From: a virus
Reading direction: 5' to 3' (one strand)
IMG/VR virus record: IMGVR_UViG_3300031524_001649
Location: 1 to 56,325 of that record
Length of the DNA: 56,325 nt
Shown: in pieces, positions 1 through 6,068 of the stretch
Layout: each line of letters begins with the position of its first letter
Position numbering within the stretch: position 1 is the first letter of the stretch
Position numbers and translations under genes: made by a program
Notes under the pieces: generated by a model
Seen by the model: the letters and a program-made list of their open reading frames with translations, nothing else
Databases searched by the model: none
What the model was told of the DNA's origin: nothing

Positions 1-345
1 CTAGCGACGGTGACGATCGAGCGTCGGCGGCCGTGGCAGGTCGGCCCCCTGTTTGCGTTCATACGCCTCCAGGGCTTCGGGGAGAATGCGGATCGCCTTG
101 CCGATCTTGTAGCACGGCAATTCGCCACTGCGGCAGAGGTTGTAGATGGTGTGGATGCCAGTCCCAAGCCGCTGGGCGGCGAACCGGACCGTCAGCCCCC
201 GGGGTGCCGGGGTCTCCGCAACCGGGGTGGGCATGGGCCGGTCACTCTGCAACAGGGCGTCGGCCAGCGTCAGGCTTGCCGCGGCCGTCTTGTCGCCGGT
301 CTCTTGCAGGTATGCGCCATAGAGTTGCAGCACGGTGTCGTTCAT
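1..345 (-). CDS. Excisionase-type helix-turn-helix DNA-binding protein
   Basis: This 114-residue protein has a MerR/excisionase-like winged HTH (HTH_17 style) at about residues 51-97. Visible hallmarks are LTVRFAAQRLG, then HTIYNLCRSGELPCYKIGKAIR, the usual pattern of helix, turn, recognition helix and a basic wing. The first 50 residues are a helical segment and a Pro-rich linker. The family binds DNA as excisionase, small repressor or terminase small subunit. No integrase is visible, so the exact role is open. It is the last gene of the leftward transcript in this window; the stop codon is the first triplet of the window. Confidence 0.75.
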   Translation of the reverse strand: MNDTVLQLYGAYLQETGDKTAAASLTLADALLQSDRPMPTPVAETPAPRGLTVRFAAQRLGTGIHTIYNLCRSGELPCYKIGKAIRILPEALEAYERKQGADLPRPPTLDRHRR

Positions 346-453
346 AGCACAGTTGCACGGTCAGCGTTCGGACGGTCGCGTCCACTCATTCGGCAACGAC
401 TTCGTTTTCATGCAGGAGTGGCCGCTCTTCCGAGTTCTCGCACAGCGGCGAAA
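346..453. other. Intergenic gap upstream of the HTH gene
   Basis: This 108-bp stretch shows no recognisable promoter, terminator or copy of the repeated elements found elsewhere. A 16-codon ATG-to-TGA reading frame exists on the minus strand (about 364-414) but has no good ribosome binding site, so I do not call it. Confidence 0.4.
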
Positions 454-774
454 TCAGCCGTGCTTTTCATGGACCTCGTGGATGACGTTCTGAAGGAACC
501 GTCGCGCGGCCTTGAAGCGGAGGATCAGGGCACTTCCCAGGCATCCGCCCACCGCCATGCCGATGCCGGAGAGCGTCGAGGTTGCCAGATTGGTGAGCGT
601 CTGCGAGCGGTGCAGCACGGCGTAGGTCAACGCGGACACGGCGGCAGCCGTGACCACCACCAGGGCCAGCGCCCCCGTGGCATAGGCGACCAGAGTTTGC
701 AGGTTGGCTTTCATCGGTTCACGGGTGGTCATGCTAGGGAATCGGCCAAGAGCCTTGACGTGACTATCGTTCAC
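454..774 (-). CDS. Small membrane protein, function unknown
   Basis: One or two hydrophobic segments are visible (ATGALALVVVTAAAVSALTY, then a Gly-rich GIGMAVGGCLGSALIL stretch), followed by a short basic cytoplasmic tail. The GTG at 774 lies one base after the TGA of the preceding gene, so coupled translation is likely. ATG codons at 732 and 714 are alternative starts; none has a strong Shine-Dalgarno site. The arrangement resembles small phage membrane proteins (holin-like or superinfection proteins), but nothing in the sequence decides between them. Confidence 0.6.
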   Translation of the reverse strand: MNDSHVKALGRFPSMTTREPMKANLQTLVAYATGALALVVVTAAAVSALTYAVLHRSQTLTNLATSTLSGIGMAVGGCLGSALILRFKAARRFLQNVIHEVHEKHG

Positions 775-775
775 T

Positions 776-1111
776 TCACGCGGCGGCCGGAGTCTTCAAC
801 TTTCGCCAGACGCGCTGCTCCGTGCGGGCGGCGTAGAGCTTCTTCCACGTCCGCTCCAAAGCGGTGGCAGCCGCGGCCTCGGCTTTTTCGATGTCGGCAA
901 TGGCCGTGGTGACGGCTTCGACTGCCTCTACGCGGACGGAAACCTCCGCGAGGACCGCCTGCTTGTCGTCCGTGCTGGCCCACTTCTCTTCAATGGAGCC
1001 ACGTAGCGTGGCCACCAGCTCTTGCAGGCGACAGCGGGCCTCGGCCAGGGCGGCGGGCGGGTTCTTTTCCAAGTCGGCAACGATGCGATCAACGGCTTCG
1101 GTCATGGTCAT
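776..1111 (-). CDS. Helical (coiled-coil-like) hypothetical protein
   Basis: This 111-residue protein is rich in Ala, Glu and Arg and is predicted almost entirely helical, with heptad-like spacing from about residue 20 to 95. The ATG at 1111 has a GGAGAG Shine-Dalgarno site 7-8 bases upstream, typical of this phage. No family recognised. It lies between a DEDD exonuclease gene and a membrane protein gene, so it is probably an accessory early protein. Confidence 0.65.
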   Translation of the reverse strand: MTMTEAVDRIVADLEKNPPAALAEARCRLQELVATLRGSIEEKWASTDDKQAVLAEVSVRVEAVEAVTTAIADIEKAEAAAATALERTWKKLYAARTEQRVWRKLKTPAAA

Positions 1112-1138
1112 GGGGCACTCTCCAAAGGGTGACAGGTT

Positions 1139-1843
1139 TCAAAAGGTCCGCAAACGCTTGACGCCAATACGTACCAGTCGCACGACCGCCAGGGCGTCTT
1201 CCAGGGCGGCGTGGGCCACTTGCGGGTTCAGCCCGGCCCGCTCGTAGCAGGTTTTGCTGTCGGGCAGTTTCGCATCACTCGCCAACCAAAAGAGCAATGC
1301 TGGGTCCAAGGTGCGGTGGGACAGTTTCACCACCTGCTCGAATCTCGGCAGCCGTTTCAGGAATTGCCGATCGAAGCTGGCGAAGTTCTTGCCGGCCGGG
1401 GTCAAGGCGGTTTGTCCGTCCCAACCGCAACCCTTCAACCAGGCGGCAAAGTCGTCGGCCACTTGGTCCGGGTCCAGGAAGAACGGCTCCCGCTCGCCGG
1501 AGAGGTGCTTCAATAGGTCGGCGTTGAGGGCCAAGGCGTAGGCGTTGCCGCGATACTCCTTGTGGACCACCAGCCGGCGATAGCTCGGCAACTGGTCGAT
1601 GGGCTTCGTCCAGTCGTCCCACACGGCTCCGAATTCGAGCATCTGGCAGCTTTCGGGATCGAGCCCCGTGGTCTCAATGTCGATCGAGATGTAAGGCATC
1701 TTCGGCGGGTTGACCGGCAGCGCCGGCTCGGAGGCCGCCTGCCGATAGTGGCCGCTCCAGCCACAGCCCGAGCACTGGCCTACTTCGGGGTTGCTGGTCG
1801 GCTTCAACAACTCTTCGCAGTTCGGACAGAGTTTCTTGGTCAT
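1139..1843 (-). CDS. DEDDh 3'-5' exonuclease with N-terminal zinc ribbon
   Basis: RNase T/DnaQ-type exonuclease of 234 residues. The N-terminus is a zinc ribbon (CPNC at residues 6-9, CSGC at about 24-27). The nuclease follows: motif I SIDIETTG (Asp and Glu ligands), motif II SFDRQFL, and motif III HAALEDA with the DEDDh histidine and last aspartate. These enzymes trim 3' ends with two metal ions; in phages they serve in proofreading, repair or RNA turnover. The start codon overlaps the stop of the upstream zinc-ribbon gene (ATGA), and that neighbour carries a similar ribbon, so the two may share a nucleic-acid-binding module. A second DEDD exonuclease is at 35750-36361. Confidence 0.88.
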   Translation of the reverse strand: MTKKLCPNCEELLKPTSNPEVGQCSGCGWSGHYRQAASEPALPVNPPKMPYISIDIETTGLDPESCQMLEFGAVWDDWTKPIDQLPSYRRLVVHKEYRGNAYALALNADLLKHLSGEREPFFLDPDQVADDFAAWLKGCGWDGQTALTPAGKNFASFDRQFLKRLPRFEQVVKLSHRTLDPALLFWLASDAKLPDSKTCYERAGLNPQVAHAALEDALAVVRLVRIGVKRLRTF

Positions 1844-2214
1844 GGCTGGTCTTCCGTCGTAATGCGGGGCGTCTGCCCAGTGAGGTACAGGTTCACGAGG
1901 GCTTGGGTGGCGTTGCGAGTTTCTCTCTGAATCCTCTGTAAGCTGGCTTGCATGGAGTTGTTTTCGGCCGCCATGTTGCGGGCTTTCACGCAGTATTGCT
2001 CGGCCTGGAGTTCGTCACGGCAGATTTTGCGGTACAACGCCAACGTCTGAATCAGGGCTTGCGCGGCACGGACTTGCCACGTGTCCGGCGGCGTCTGGGC
2101 AGTTTCCGTGTTGTCGCCGAACCACCCGCAGGCATCGCAGTAGCGGCAATCATCGCCGCTGGTGTCCACAGGTGTTCCGCAACGCGGGCAGAATTCAGCC
2201 GTAGGATCAGCCAT
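1840..2214 (-). CDS. Zinc-ribbon protein with helical C-terminus
   Basis: I choose the ATG at 2214 (MADPTAEF). The 124-residue product begins with a four-cysteine ribbon (CPRC, then CRYC/CDACGW) closely similar to the ribbon at the start of the adjacent exonuclease. The remaining ~80 residues are helical and polar. Its stop overlaps the exonuclease start (ATGA), so the proteins are probably made together and may work together. Function otherwise unknown. Confidence 0.7.
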   Translation of the reverse strand: MADPTAEFCPRCGTPVDTSGDDCRYCDACGWFGDNTETAQTPPDTWQVRAAQALIQTLALYRKICRDELQAEQYCVKARNMAAENNSMQASLQRIQRETRNATQALVNLYLTGQTPRITTEDQP

Positions 2215-2506
2215 GCCGTGGGTTCTTTCCTTCCTCGGGATCGCGCTGGATGCCCTTGAAGGTGAGGTTGAATTCGCGAATGGCGCGTTGCAATTCCGCA
2301 TCGCCGTACCGCTTCTTGATCTGATTCAGGACTGCCTGGGTCTTCTTGCCGCCGATGCCGCGGGCCTGGGCCTTGAGCGATTCGCGCAGTTTGGCCAGTT
2401 CGGTCTTGCCGCGGTCGTTCTGATTGCCGACCAGCATGTTTTGCTTGCGGGCCTGGGCGTCCACGGCCTTTGTCAGCGGCAGTTGTCGTGCTCGGGCCTT
2501 TGCCAT
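2207..2506 (-). CDS. Small basic hypothetical protein, paralogue of the upstream gene
   Basis: This 99-residue, Lys/Arg-rich protein starts MAKARARQLP. It shares the block TELAKLRESLKAQA with TEIAALRESLKAQA of the neighbouring 2518-2838 product, so the two are tandem paralogues. AAGGAG lies 8 bases before the ATG. The basic charge suggests nucleic acid binding, but no known fold is recognisable. It overlaps the next gene by 8 bases. Confidence 0.7.
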   Translation of the reverse strand: MAKARARQLPLTKAVDAQARKQNMLVGNQNDRGKTELAKLRESLKAQARGIGGKKTQAVLNQIKKRYGDAELQRAIREFNLTFKGIQRDPEEGKNPRHG

Positions 2507-2517
2507 TGCCGGGCTCC

Positions 2518-2838
2518 TTACAGTCGGGGATTTTTCTGGAGGCCATCCGCGATCTTCTCGGGGATCACGTCCATTCCCCGGTAGGTCGGGTTAATCAGCC
2601 GCAGGGCGGTCGGCGGTATCTTGTCCTTGCCCTTGGCAGCCGTCTTCTTCAGCGCGCCGGCGATCTTGGCCTTGCTCTGTGGGGTTTTGGCCTGGGCCTG
2701 GGCCTTGAGCGATTCCCGCAGGGCGGCTATTTCGGTCTTGCTGCGGCGGGCGGCCAGGGCCTTGCGGCGGCCACCGAGGGTGGTCGCTTCCTCCATGCTC
2801 ACTTTGTTGCCAGTTTGTTTGGCACGCGGTTTCGCCAT
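2518..2838 (-). CDS. Small basic hypothetical protein, paralogue of the downstream gene
   Basis: This 106-residue protein is strongly basic and begins MAKPRAKQTG. Its helical block TEIAALRESLKAQA matches the 2207-2506 product. Lys-rich segments (KTAAKGKDK) follow. AGGAG is 7 bases upstream of the ATG. It sits in a run of three basic proteins (2207-3555), which together look like DNA- or RNA-coating factors; this is inference from composition and position only. Confidence 0.7.
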   Translation of the reverse strand: MAKPRAKQTGNKVSMEEATTLGGRRKALAARRSKTEIAALRESLKAQAQAKTPQSKAKIAGALKKTAAKGKDKIPPTALRLINPTYRGMDVIPEKIADGLQKNPRL

Positions 2839-2847
2839 GTCATACTC

Positions 2848-3555
2848 CTAGTTCTTGGAGGCTGTGGATTTGCTCTTTCGTGAGCCGCTGGAGTGCTTCC
2901 TTGCGGCAGCGGACGAGCCGGTTGTAGTCCGCTTTCTCTTGCCGGTACGCTTGGAGGAGTTTCCGGTACGTTTGCCGGCACGCTTTTCGGGTCCCTTTGC
3001 CGCTGCCCGCACAGGCGGGACAGCCGTCTCCGTGGCAGTCAAGGCAAGGGTGGGGATTGCCAAAGGAACATCCGCAGGCGAGGCAGAAATGGGCAAAGTC
3101 CCGGTAACGTCACCGGGGCTGCTGCATGACTCGTCGTCCTCCTCGTGGTACTTCAAGGGGCGGTTGTCCATTAAAATGGCATACAGCCGGCGGTCGATGT
3201 TCTTTCTCGTCCACAAGGGCAAGCCATTGGGCAGCTTGCCGCCGAATAGTTCTCGCAAGGCCCGGATGCCCGTGGCTTCACACACTTTTGCCCAGAGCCG
3301 TTGGTGTTTCTCGCACTCCTCTTGCGCGGTTGCGAAGGTTTTGAACAACCGCCGTTTCGGATTCACGAAGTCCCACATCTGCCGCGGTACACCGTCGGTG
3401 GCTGGGACCAAGACTCGTACCGTCGCCTGAAAGCGTGGCGACACCGGAATGCCGTAGACTTCCCTGCGCCAGACGATGCGATACTGTTCTGGCGAGAACC
3501 AGAATTTCTCCATCGTGGCCCGCGAACCGCGCTTACGCTTGCGTTGGAACTCCAC
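2848..3555 (-). CDS. Hypothetical protein with histone-like Ser/Lys/Arg tail
   Basis: This 235-residue protein has two parts. Residues 1-130 form a globular domain rich in aromatic and basic residues (MEKFWFSPEQYRI, then MWDFVNPKRRLFKTF) that I do not recognise. From about residue 180 to the end comes a low-complexity tail of Lys, Arg, Ser, Thr and Gly with repeats such as KRTGKRKR, like the tails of bacterial H1-like or HU-like proteins. A DNA-condensing role is a guess. The start is GTG at 3555 with GAGG upstream; ATG at 3513 is an alternative. Confidence 0.7.
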   Translation of the reverse strand: MEFQRKRKRGSRATMEKFWFSPEQYRIVWRREVYGIPVSPRFQATVRVLVPATDGVPRQMWDFVNPKRRLFKTFATAQEECEKHQRLWAKVCEATGIRALRELFGGKLPNGLPLWTRKNIDRRLYAILMDNRPLKYHEEDDESCSSPGDVTGTLPISASPADVPLAIPTLALTATETAVPPVRAAAKGPEKRAGKRTGNSSKRTGKRKRTTTGSSAAARKHSSGSRKSKSTASKN

Positions 3556-3564
3556 TTACCCACC

Positions 3565-4017
3565 TCAGCCTTGGTTGGCGGCCATCTTGAGTCCCGGCGT
3601 CATGCGCTTGACCGGCTCCACGCTGAGTTGCCGGCTGATCTGCTTGAGGGCTTGGACGTACTTGCCTTGGACCTCCAGCGTGCGGTAGTGAGCCTGCCGT
3701 TCGGGGTTCGATAAGTTGGCCTCGTCTACCGCCTGGTTGCGCCGAAAGGCGCGGAACAGCTTGAAGCGGGCCAAGTCGCCGTGGCGAGCGTTGTACACGG
3801 CCGCCTCAGAGTCGGTGAGCACTCGCAACCCGCTCCCTTCGGTCTTGATTGTTGCGGGCCGGCCCAGGCACCGTAGCCCGTGTTCGATTTCCTGCCGGAG
3901 CTGCATCAGGGCGAACTGGTACTCGCGGGTGCCCTCCATTTCGCCGGTGATTTCCTCAATCTCGGTGGGCGAGAGGTAATCGCCCTTCTGCAAATGCTGC
4001 ACGTCGATGATCTTCAT
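3565..4017 (-). CDS. Hypothetical phage protein downstream of the hairpin array
   Basis: I place the start at the ATG at 4017 (MKIIDVQHLQ), with GAGGAG 4 bases upstream. The 150-residue product is soluble and mixed charge, with helical segments such as REYQFALMQLRQEIEHGL. The first hairpin of the 4040-4633 repeat array ends only about 20 bases upstream of the ribosome binding site, so the array would lie in its 5' leader if transcription enters from the upstream gene. No family recognised. Confidence 0.68.
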   Translation of the reverse strand: MKIIDVQHLQKGDYLSPTEIEEITGEMEGTREYQFALMQLRQEIEHGLRCLGRPATIKTEGSGLRVLTDSEAAVYNARHGDLARFKLFRAFRRNQAVDEANLSNPERQAHYRTLEVQGKYVQALKQISRQLSVEPVKRMTPGLKMAANQG

Positions 4018-4039
4018 AGTTCTCCTCGCATTGGAAGGG

Positions 4040-4089
4040 GGTTCATTCAAGGAAGCCCTCGCTTGCGAGAAGGCTTCGTGGAAGGAACC
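4040..4089 (-). repeat. Hairpin unit 1 of the array
   Basis: Outer arms GGTTC and GAACC, middle TTC/GAA segment, and inner stem TCGC-TT-GCGA. This copy uses TCGC/GCGA where copies 2, 3 and 5 use CTCT/AGAG-type stems, a compensatory change. It lies about 20 bases upstream of the ribosome binding site of the 3565-4017 gene. Confidence 0.8.
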
Positions 4090-4132
4090 TTACCACGCCC
4101 TACCATGCCGCACCCGACCGGACCTTACCGTG

Positions 4133-4182
4133 GATTCATTCCAGGAAGCCCTCTCGTGAAAGAGAGCTTCGTGGAAGGAACC
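4133..4182 (-). repeat. Hairpin unit 2 of the array
   Basis: Same architecture as unit 1, with inner stem GCCCTCTC versus GAGAGC and loop GTGAAA. The last CC starts the pentamer phase of the next spacer. Confidence 0.8.
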
Positions 4183-4250
4183 ATGCCCAGCCATACCTTA
4201 GCCCGCCCCGCTCAGTCCAGCCTCGCCACGCCTTACCGAAACACGCCGTA

Positions 4251-4302
4251 GATTCATTCAAGGAAGCCCTCTCGTTGAAAAGAGGGCTTTGTGGAAGGAA
4301 CC
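4251..4302 (-). repeat. Hairpin unit 3 of the array
   Basis: The inner stem GCCCTCT / AGAGGGC is perfect, with an enlarged loop CGTTGAAA. The unit is 52 bases, two longer than the others, with the extra bases in the loop. Confidence 0.8.
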
Positions 4303-4353
4303 TGACCGTACCAGACCCCACCTTGCCGCGCCGTACCCGGCCCCACCACAGAA

Positions 4354-4403
4354 GATTCATTCGAGGAAGACCTCGCTTACGAGAGGGCTTCGTCGAAGGA
4401 ACC
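4354..4403 (-). repeat. Hairpin unit 4 of the array
   Basis: The inner stem uses CCTCG-CTTA-CGAGAGG, the same stem type as unit 1. Outer arms and flanking GGAA blocks are conserved, although the distal arm has GTCGAAGG rather than GTGGAAGG. Confidence 0.78.
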
Positions 4404-4494
4404 GTGCCTTGCCTCACCAAGCCCAACCCCGTCCCGCCAAACCGCACCATACCGGACTCGGTTTCACCCGGCCCCGCCACACCATGCCCTAAAA

Positions 4495-4544
4495 GGTTCA
4501 TTCCAGGAAACCCTCTCGTGAAAGAGGGCTTCGTGGAAAGAACC
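4495..4544 (-). repeat. Hairpin unit 5 of the array
   Basis: The inner stem CCCTCT / AGAGGG is perfect with loop CGTGAA. Outer arms GGTTC and GAACC pair fully, with TTCCA/TGGAA between them. It is the best-paired complete unit. Confidence 0.8.
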
Positions 4545-4611
4545 ACGCCTCGCTTCGCCGCGCCACACCTGGCCCCGCCACACCTCATCTCGCCCCGCCA
4601 TGCCTAGTTCC

Positions 4612-4633
4612 GGCCCTCTCGCAAGAGAGGGCC
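4612..4633 (-). terminator. Perfect 9-bp hairpin just after the upstream gene
   Basis: GGCCCTCTC-GCAA-GAGAGGGCC is a perfect stem with a four-base loop, 17 bases past the stop of the 4651-5226 gene. It resembles the inner core of the array hairpins. There is no T-run after it on the minus strand, so it could be an attenuator or mRNA end-protector rather than a classical intrinsic terminator. Confidence 0.5.
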
Positions 4634-4650
4634 AGAGCCGAGTTTCTCCA

Positions 4651-5226
4651 TCAGGCTGCCGCCACAATCTCGAAGCGGCCGAAGCGCGGCCGTCCATCCA
4701 ACAGGCCCGCCATGCGCCCGGCGGTGTCCACGAAGTCGATCACTTCCTTGGCGTCGAACACCTCCTCCAGGTAGTGGACGGTGAACTTGCACTCCCAATT
4801 CTTGAACATCGGCCGTGTCCGCATCACGCGGCTCTGTCCCACGACCACCCCGGCCACGTAGCGGAACCGCTCGTCTTCCCACAGGGTCTCGGGCGTCTTG
4901 GGACCGTCGTAGATCACCGGGAAATTGCCATCCACGATGATGGCGCTCTTGGCGTCCTTTCCCTTCTTCGTTTTCTTGGCCCCGGCGACGATGGTGCCTT
5001 CAATGACTTCGCCCGGAAGCACAGCCCGCCCCTGGTCGTCCGCGTACAGGCCGCCGAGGAACTCCAGGCGGGCCAGTTCGGCATGGTCTTCGTCGGTCTT
5101 CTTCCGCTTGCTGGTGACGGCCTTCATCGCCTTGGCAAACTTGTTCATGGGGTTGGCAAGTTGGCCGTTGTGCATCAGCAACGGGGCGACACCGCGAATG
5201 TGGAAGTCGATGGTCTTGTAGCTCAT
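4651..5226 (-). CDS. Conserved phage protein with faint RAMP/Cas7-like pattern
   Basis: I choose the ATG at 5226 (MSYKTIDF), which has GAGG 9 bases upstream, giving 191 residues. The N-terminus HIRGVAPLLMHNGQLANP and the C-terminal GLLDGRPRFGRFEI recall proteins that use a ferredoxin-like RAMP fold with a Gly-rich loop near the C-terminus. The centre has YADDQGRAVLPGEVIEGTI and RTRPMFKNWE. I believe related proteins occur in many phages as hypothetical proteins, but cannot confirm it here. There is no CRISPR array or other Cas gene nearby, so a nucleic-acid-binding role is speculation. Confidence 0.7.
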   Translation of the reverse strand: MSYKTIDFHIRGVAPLLMHNGQLANPMNKFAKAMKAVTSKRKKTDEDHAELARLEFLGGLYADDQGRAVLPGEVIEGTIVAGAKKTKKGKDAKSAIIVDGNFPVIYDGPKTPETLWEDERFRYVAGVVVGQSRVMRTRPMFKNWECKFTVHYLEEVFDAKEVIDFVDTAGRMAGLLDGRPRFGRFEIVAAA

Positions 5227-5304
5227 TTGGGAACCTCGTTTTTTTGAAACAGGGTACTTGAAAGTTTCGTTGTTCAAGGAGACCTTACCCCAACCAATCT
5301 TGTG

Positions 5305-5511
5305 TTATCCTTGACGCCCGATGCCCTTTCCGCGGCCAGCACGCGGGTGAAGCGGCGAGTAGTGGTCATGGTAGGCTGGCGGTTGGAGGAGCATGCGGTA
5401 GGCCCGCTTCTTGCCACACTTCGGACACTTGAAAGGACCCTTGGCGCTACGATCCTGCCACGCCTCGAAGTAGGAATCGCAGGCCCGGCAATGCACGTCG
5501 TACAGCGTCAT
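5305..5511 (-). CDS. FmdB-like zinc-ribbon protein
   Basis: This 68-residue protein has CRAC at residues 8-11 and CPKC at about 29-32, in the setting MTLYDVHCRACDSYFE. That matches the small FmdB-type regulatory zinc ribbon (start, Tyr, two CxxC pairs about 20 residues apart). The C-terminus is basic. Its start overlaps the stop of the gene upstream (ATGA at 5508-5511), so they are co-translated. The target is unknown. Confidence 0.75.
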   Translation of the reverse strand: MTLYDVHCRACDSYFEAWQDRSAKGPFKCPKCGKKRAYRMLLQPPAYHDHYSPLHPRAGRGKGIGRQG

Positions 5512-5750
5512 GCGGGCACCTCCAAGGACTCGTAGCGCTTGACCTTCGGCGGAAACTTGTGCTTGACCTGCTTGGAAAGTTCCGCCAGGATGCAGTTGAA
5601 AGCGGCCATGTAGTTGGCGACGTGGTGCAGTCGGGTGAGCAGTTCCTTGCTCGGCCGCACGTGGTCGAAGACCAGGGCCTTCATCTCGGGCCAGAACGCC
5701 GGGTGGATGTCGTGTTGCTCAAGGATCAGTTCGAGTTGCTCACTGGTCAT
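5508..5750 (-). CDS. Small helical hypothetical protein
   Basis: The ATG at 5750 (MTSEQLEL) has GGGAGA 7 bases upstream and gives 80 residues, predicted helical. It is the first gene after one of the three conserved promoter-like elements (5788-5828), so it and the FmdB-like gene probably start a transcription unit. No family recognised. Confidence 0.7.
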   Translation of the reverse strand: MTSEQLELILEQHDIHPAFWPEMKALVFDHVRPSKELLTRLHHVANYMAAFNCILAELSKQVKHKFPPKVKRYESLEVPA

Positions 5751-5787
5751 GGTTGCGTCTCCCGTGTGTCGTAGTAGTGGCCTCCAT

Positions 5788-5828
5788 TTGGTACAACAAC
5801 GTCCGTGCGACCAGTCAGGGTGAAATTC
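5788..5828 (-). promoter_or_regulatory. Conserved promoter-like element, copy C
   Basis: Read on the minus strand: GAATTTCACCCTGAC, 13 variable bases, then GTTGTTGTACCAA. The same two blocks with the same 13-base gap occur at 16728-16769 and 28861-28901. If CCTGAC acts as -35 and TGTACC as -10, they are 18 bases apart. The upstream half overlaps the last codons and TGA of the 5815-6066 gene. Confidence 0.7.
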
Positions 5829-6066
5829 TGTCGCCAATCAAGCCTTTCAGCGTTCGGTAAAGCAAGTCCCACGCTAAAAGCCGCTTGCGCGGAAAATCTG
5901 TCACCATGCCGTGTCTCCAGGGGCGGCCGGCGGCGTCACGCAGGTCGGCGAAGTAGTTGCCGCGAGTCTGGCTTCCCGTGCCGAGGTTCGTGATGGTTCC
6001 GGTGGCAAGAGTCCGTTTCCGGGCCTCGCAGCCGCCGGGCCAGAGTTCGATCCGAATCACCAGCAT
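5815..6066 (-). CDS. Conserved hypothetical phage protein
   Basis: This 83-residue protein starts MLVIRIELWPGG and continues with LATGTITNLGTGS and NYFADL, a pattern of short beta strands. I think related small proteins occur in other phages and bacteria; no function is assigned. Its ATG is 2 bases downstream of the methyltransferase stop at 6069, with a G-rich stretch as ribosome binding site. Its 3' end is embedded in promoter-like element C. Confidence 0.7.
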   Translation of the reverse strand: MLVIRIELWPGGCEARKRTLATGTITNLGTGSQTRGNYFADLRDAAGRPWRHGMVTDFPRKRLLAWDLLYRTLKGLIGDRISP

Positions 6067-6068
6067 CG

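Larger units (their letters stand above)
4040..4633 (-). repeat. Array of hairpin repeats separated by CC-NNN pentamer tracts
   Basis: Five copies of a ~50-base imperfect palindrome occur at 4040-4089, 4133-4182, 4251-4302, 4354-4403 and 4495-4544, with a shorter perfect hairpin core at 4612-4633. The spacers (43, 68, 51, 91 and 67 bases) are strings of CCNNN pentamers on the plus strand, i.e. NNNGG on the minus (gene) strand. The phase begins at the CC that ends each hairpin. Spacer 1 is a flawless run of nine pentamers; the others have roughly 10-18 with a few degenerate positions. A 5-base period is not codon-like and there is no conserved reading frame. It lies between two minus-strand genes, so it would be in a transcript. 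Confidence 0.9.

Noticed and set aside
4136-4588. 150-residue protein from the minus strand of the hairpin array
   Set aside because: The open frame is a by-product of the pentamer composition and hairpin sequence. The 5-base period is incompatible with a codon-based repeat, and there is no ribosome site.
4040-4633. CRISPR array
   Set aside because: The repeats are palindromic and regularly spaced at first glance, but they vary in sequence and their spacing ranges from 43 to 91 bases. The spacers are low-complexity CCNNN strings, not unique protospacers, and no cas genes lie nearby.
5260-5302. Seventh, degenerate pentamer tract upstream of the 4651-5226 gene
   Set aside because: TTCAAGGAGACC followed by TTACC-CCA resembles the array, but only two CC positions are in phase before it breaks down; too short to call.
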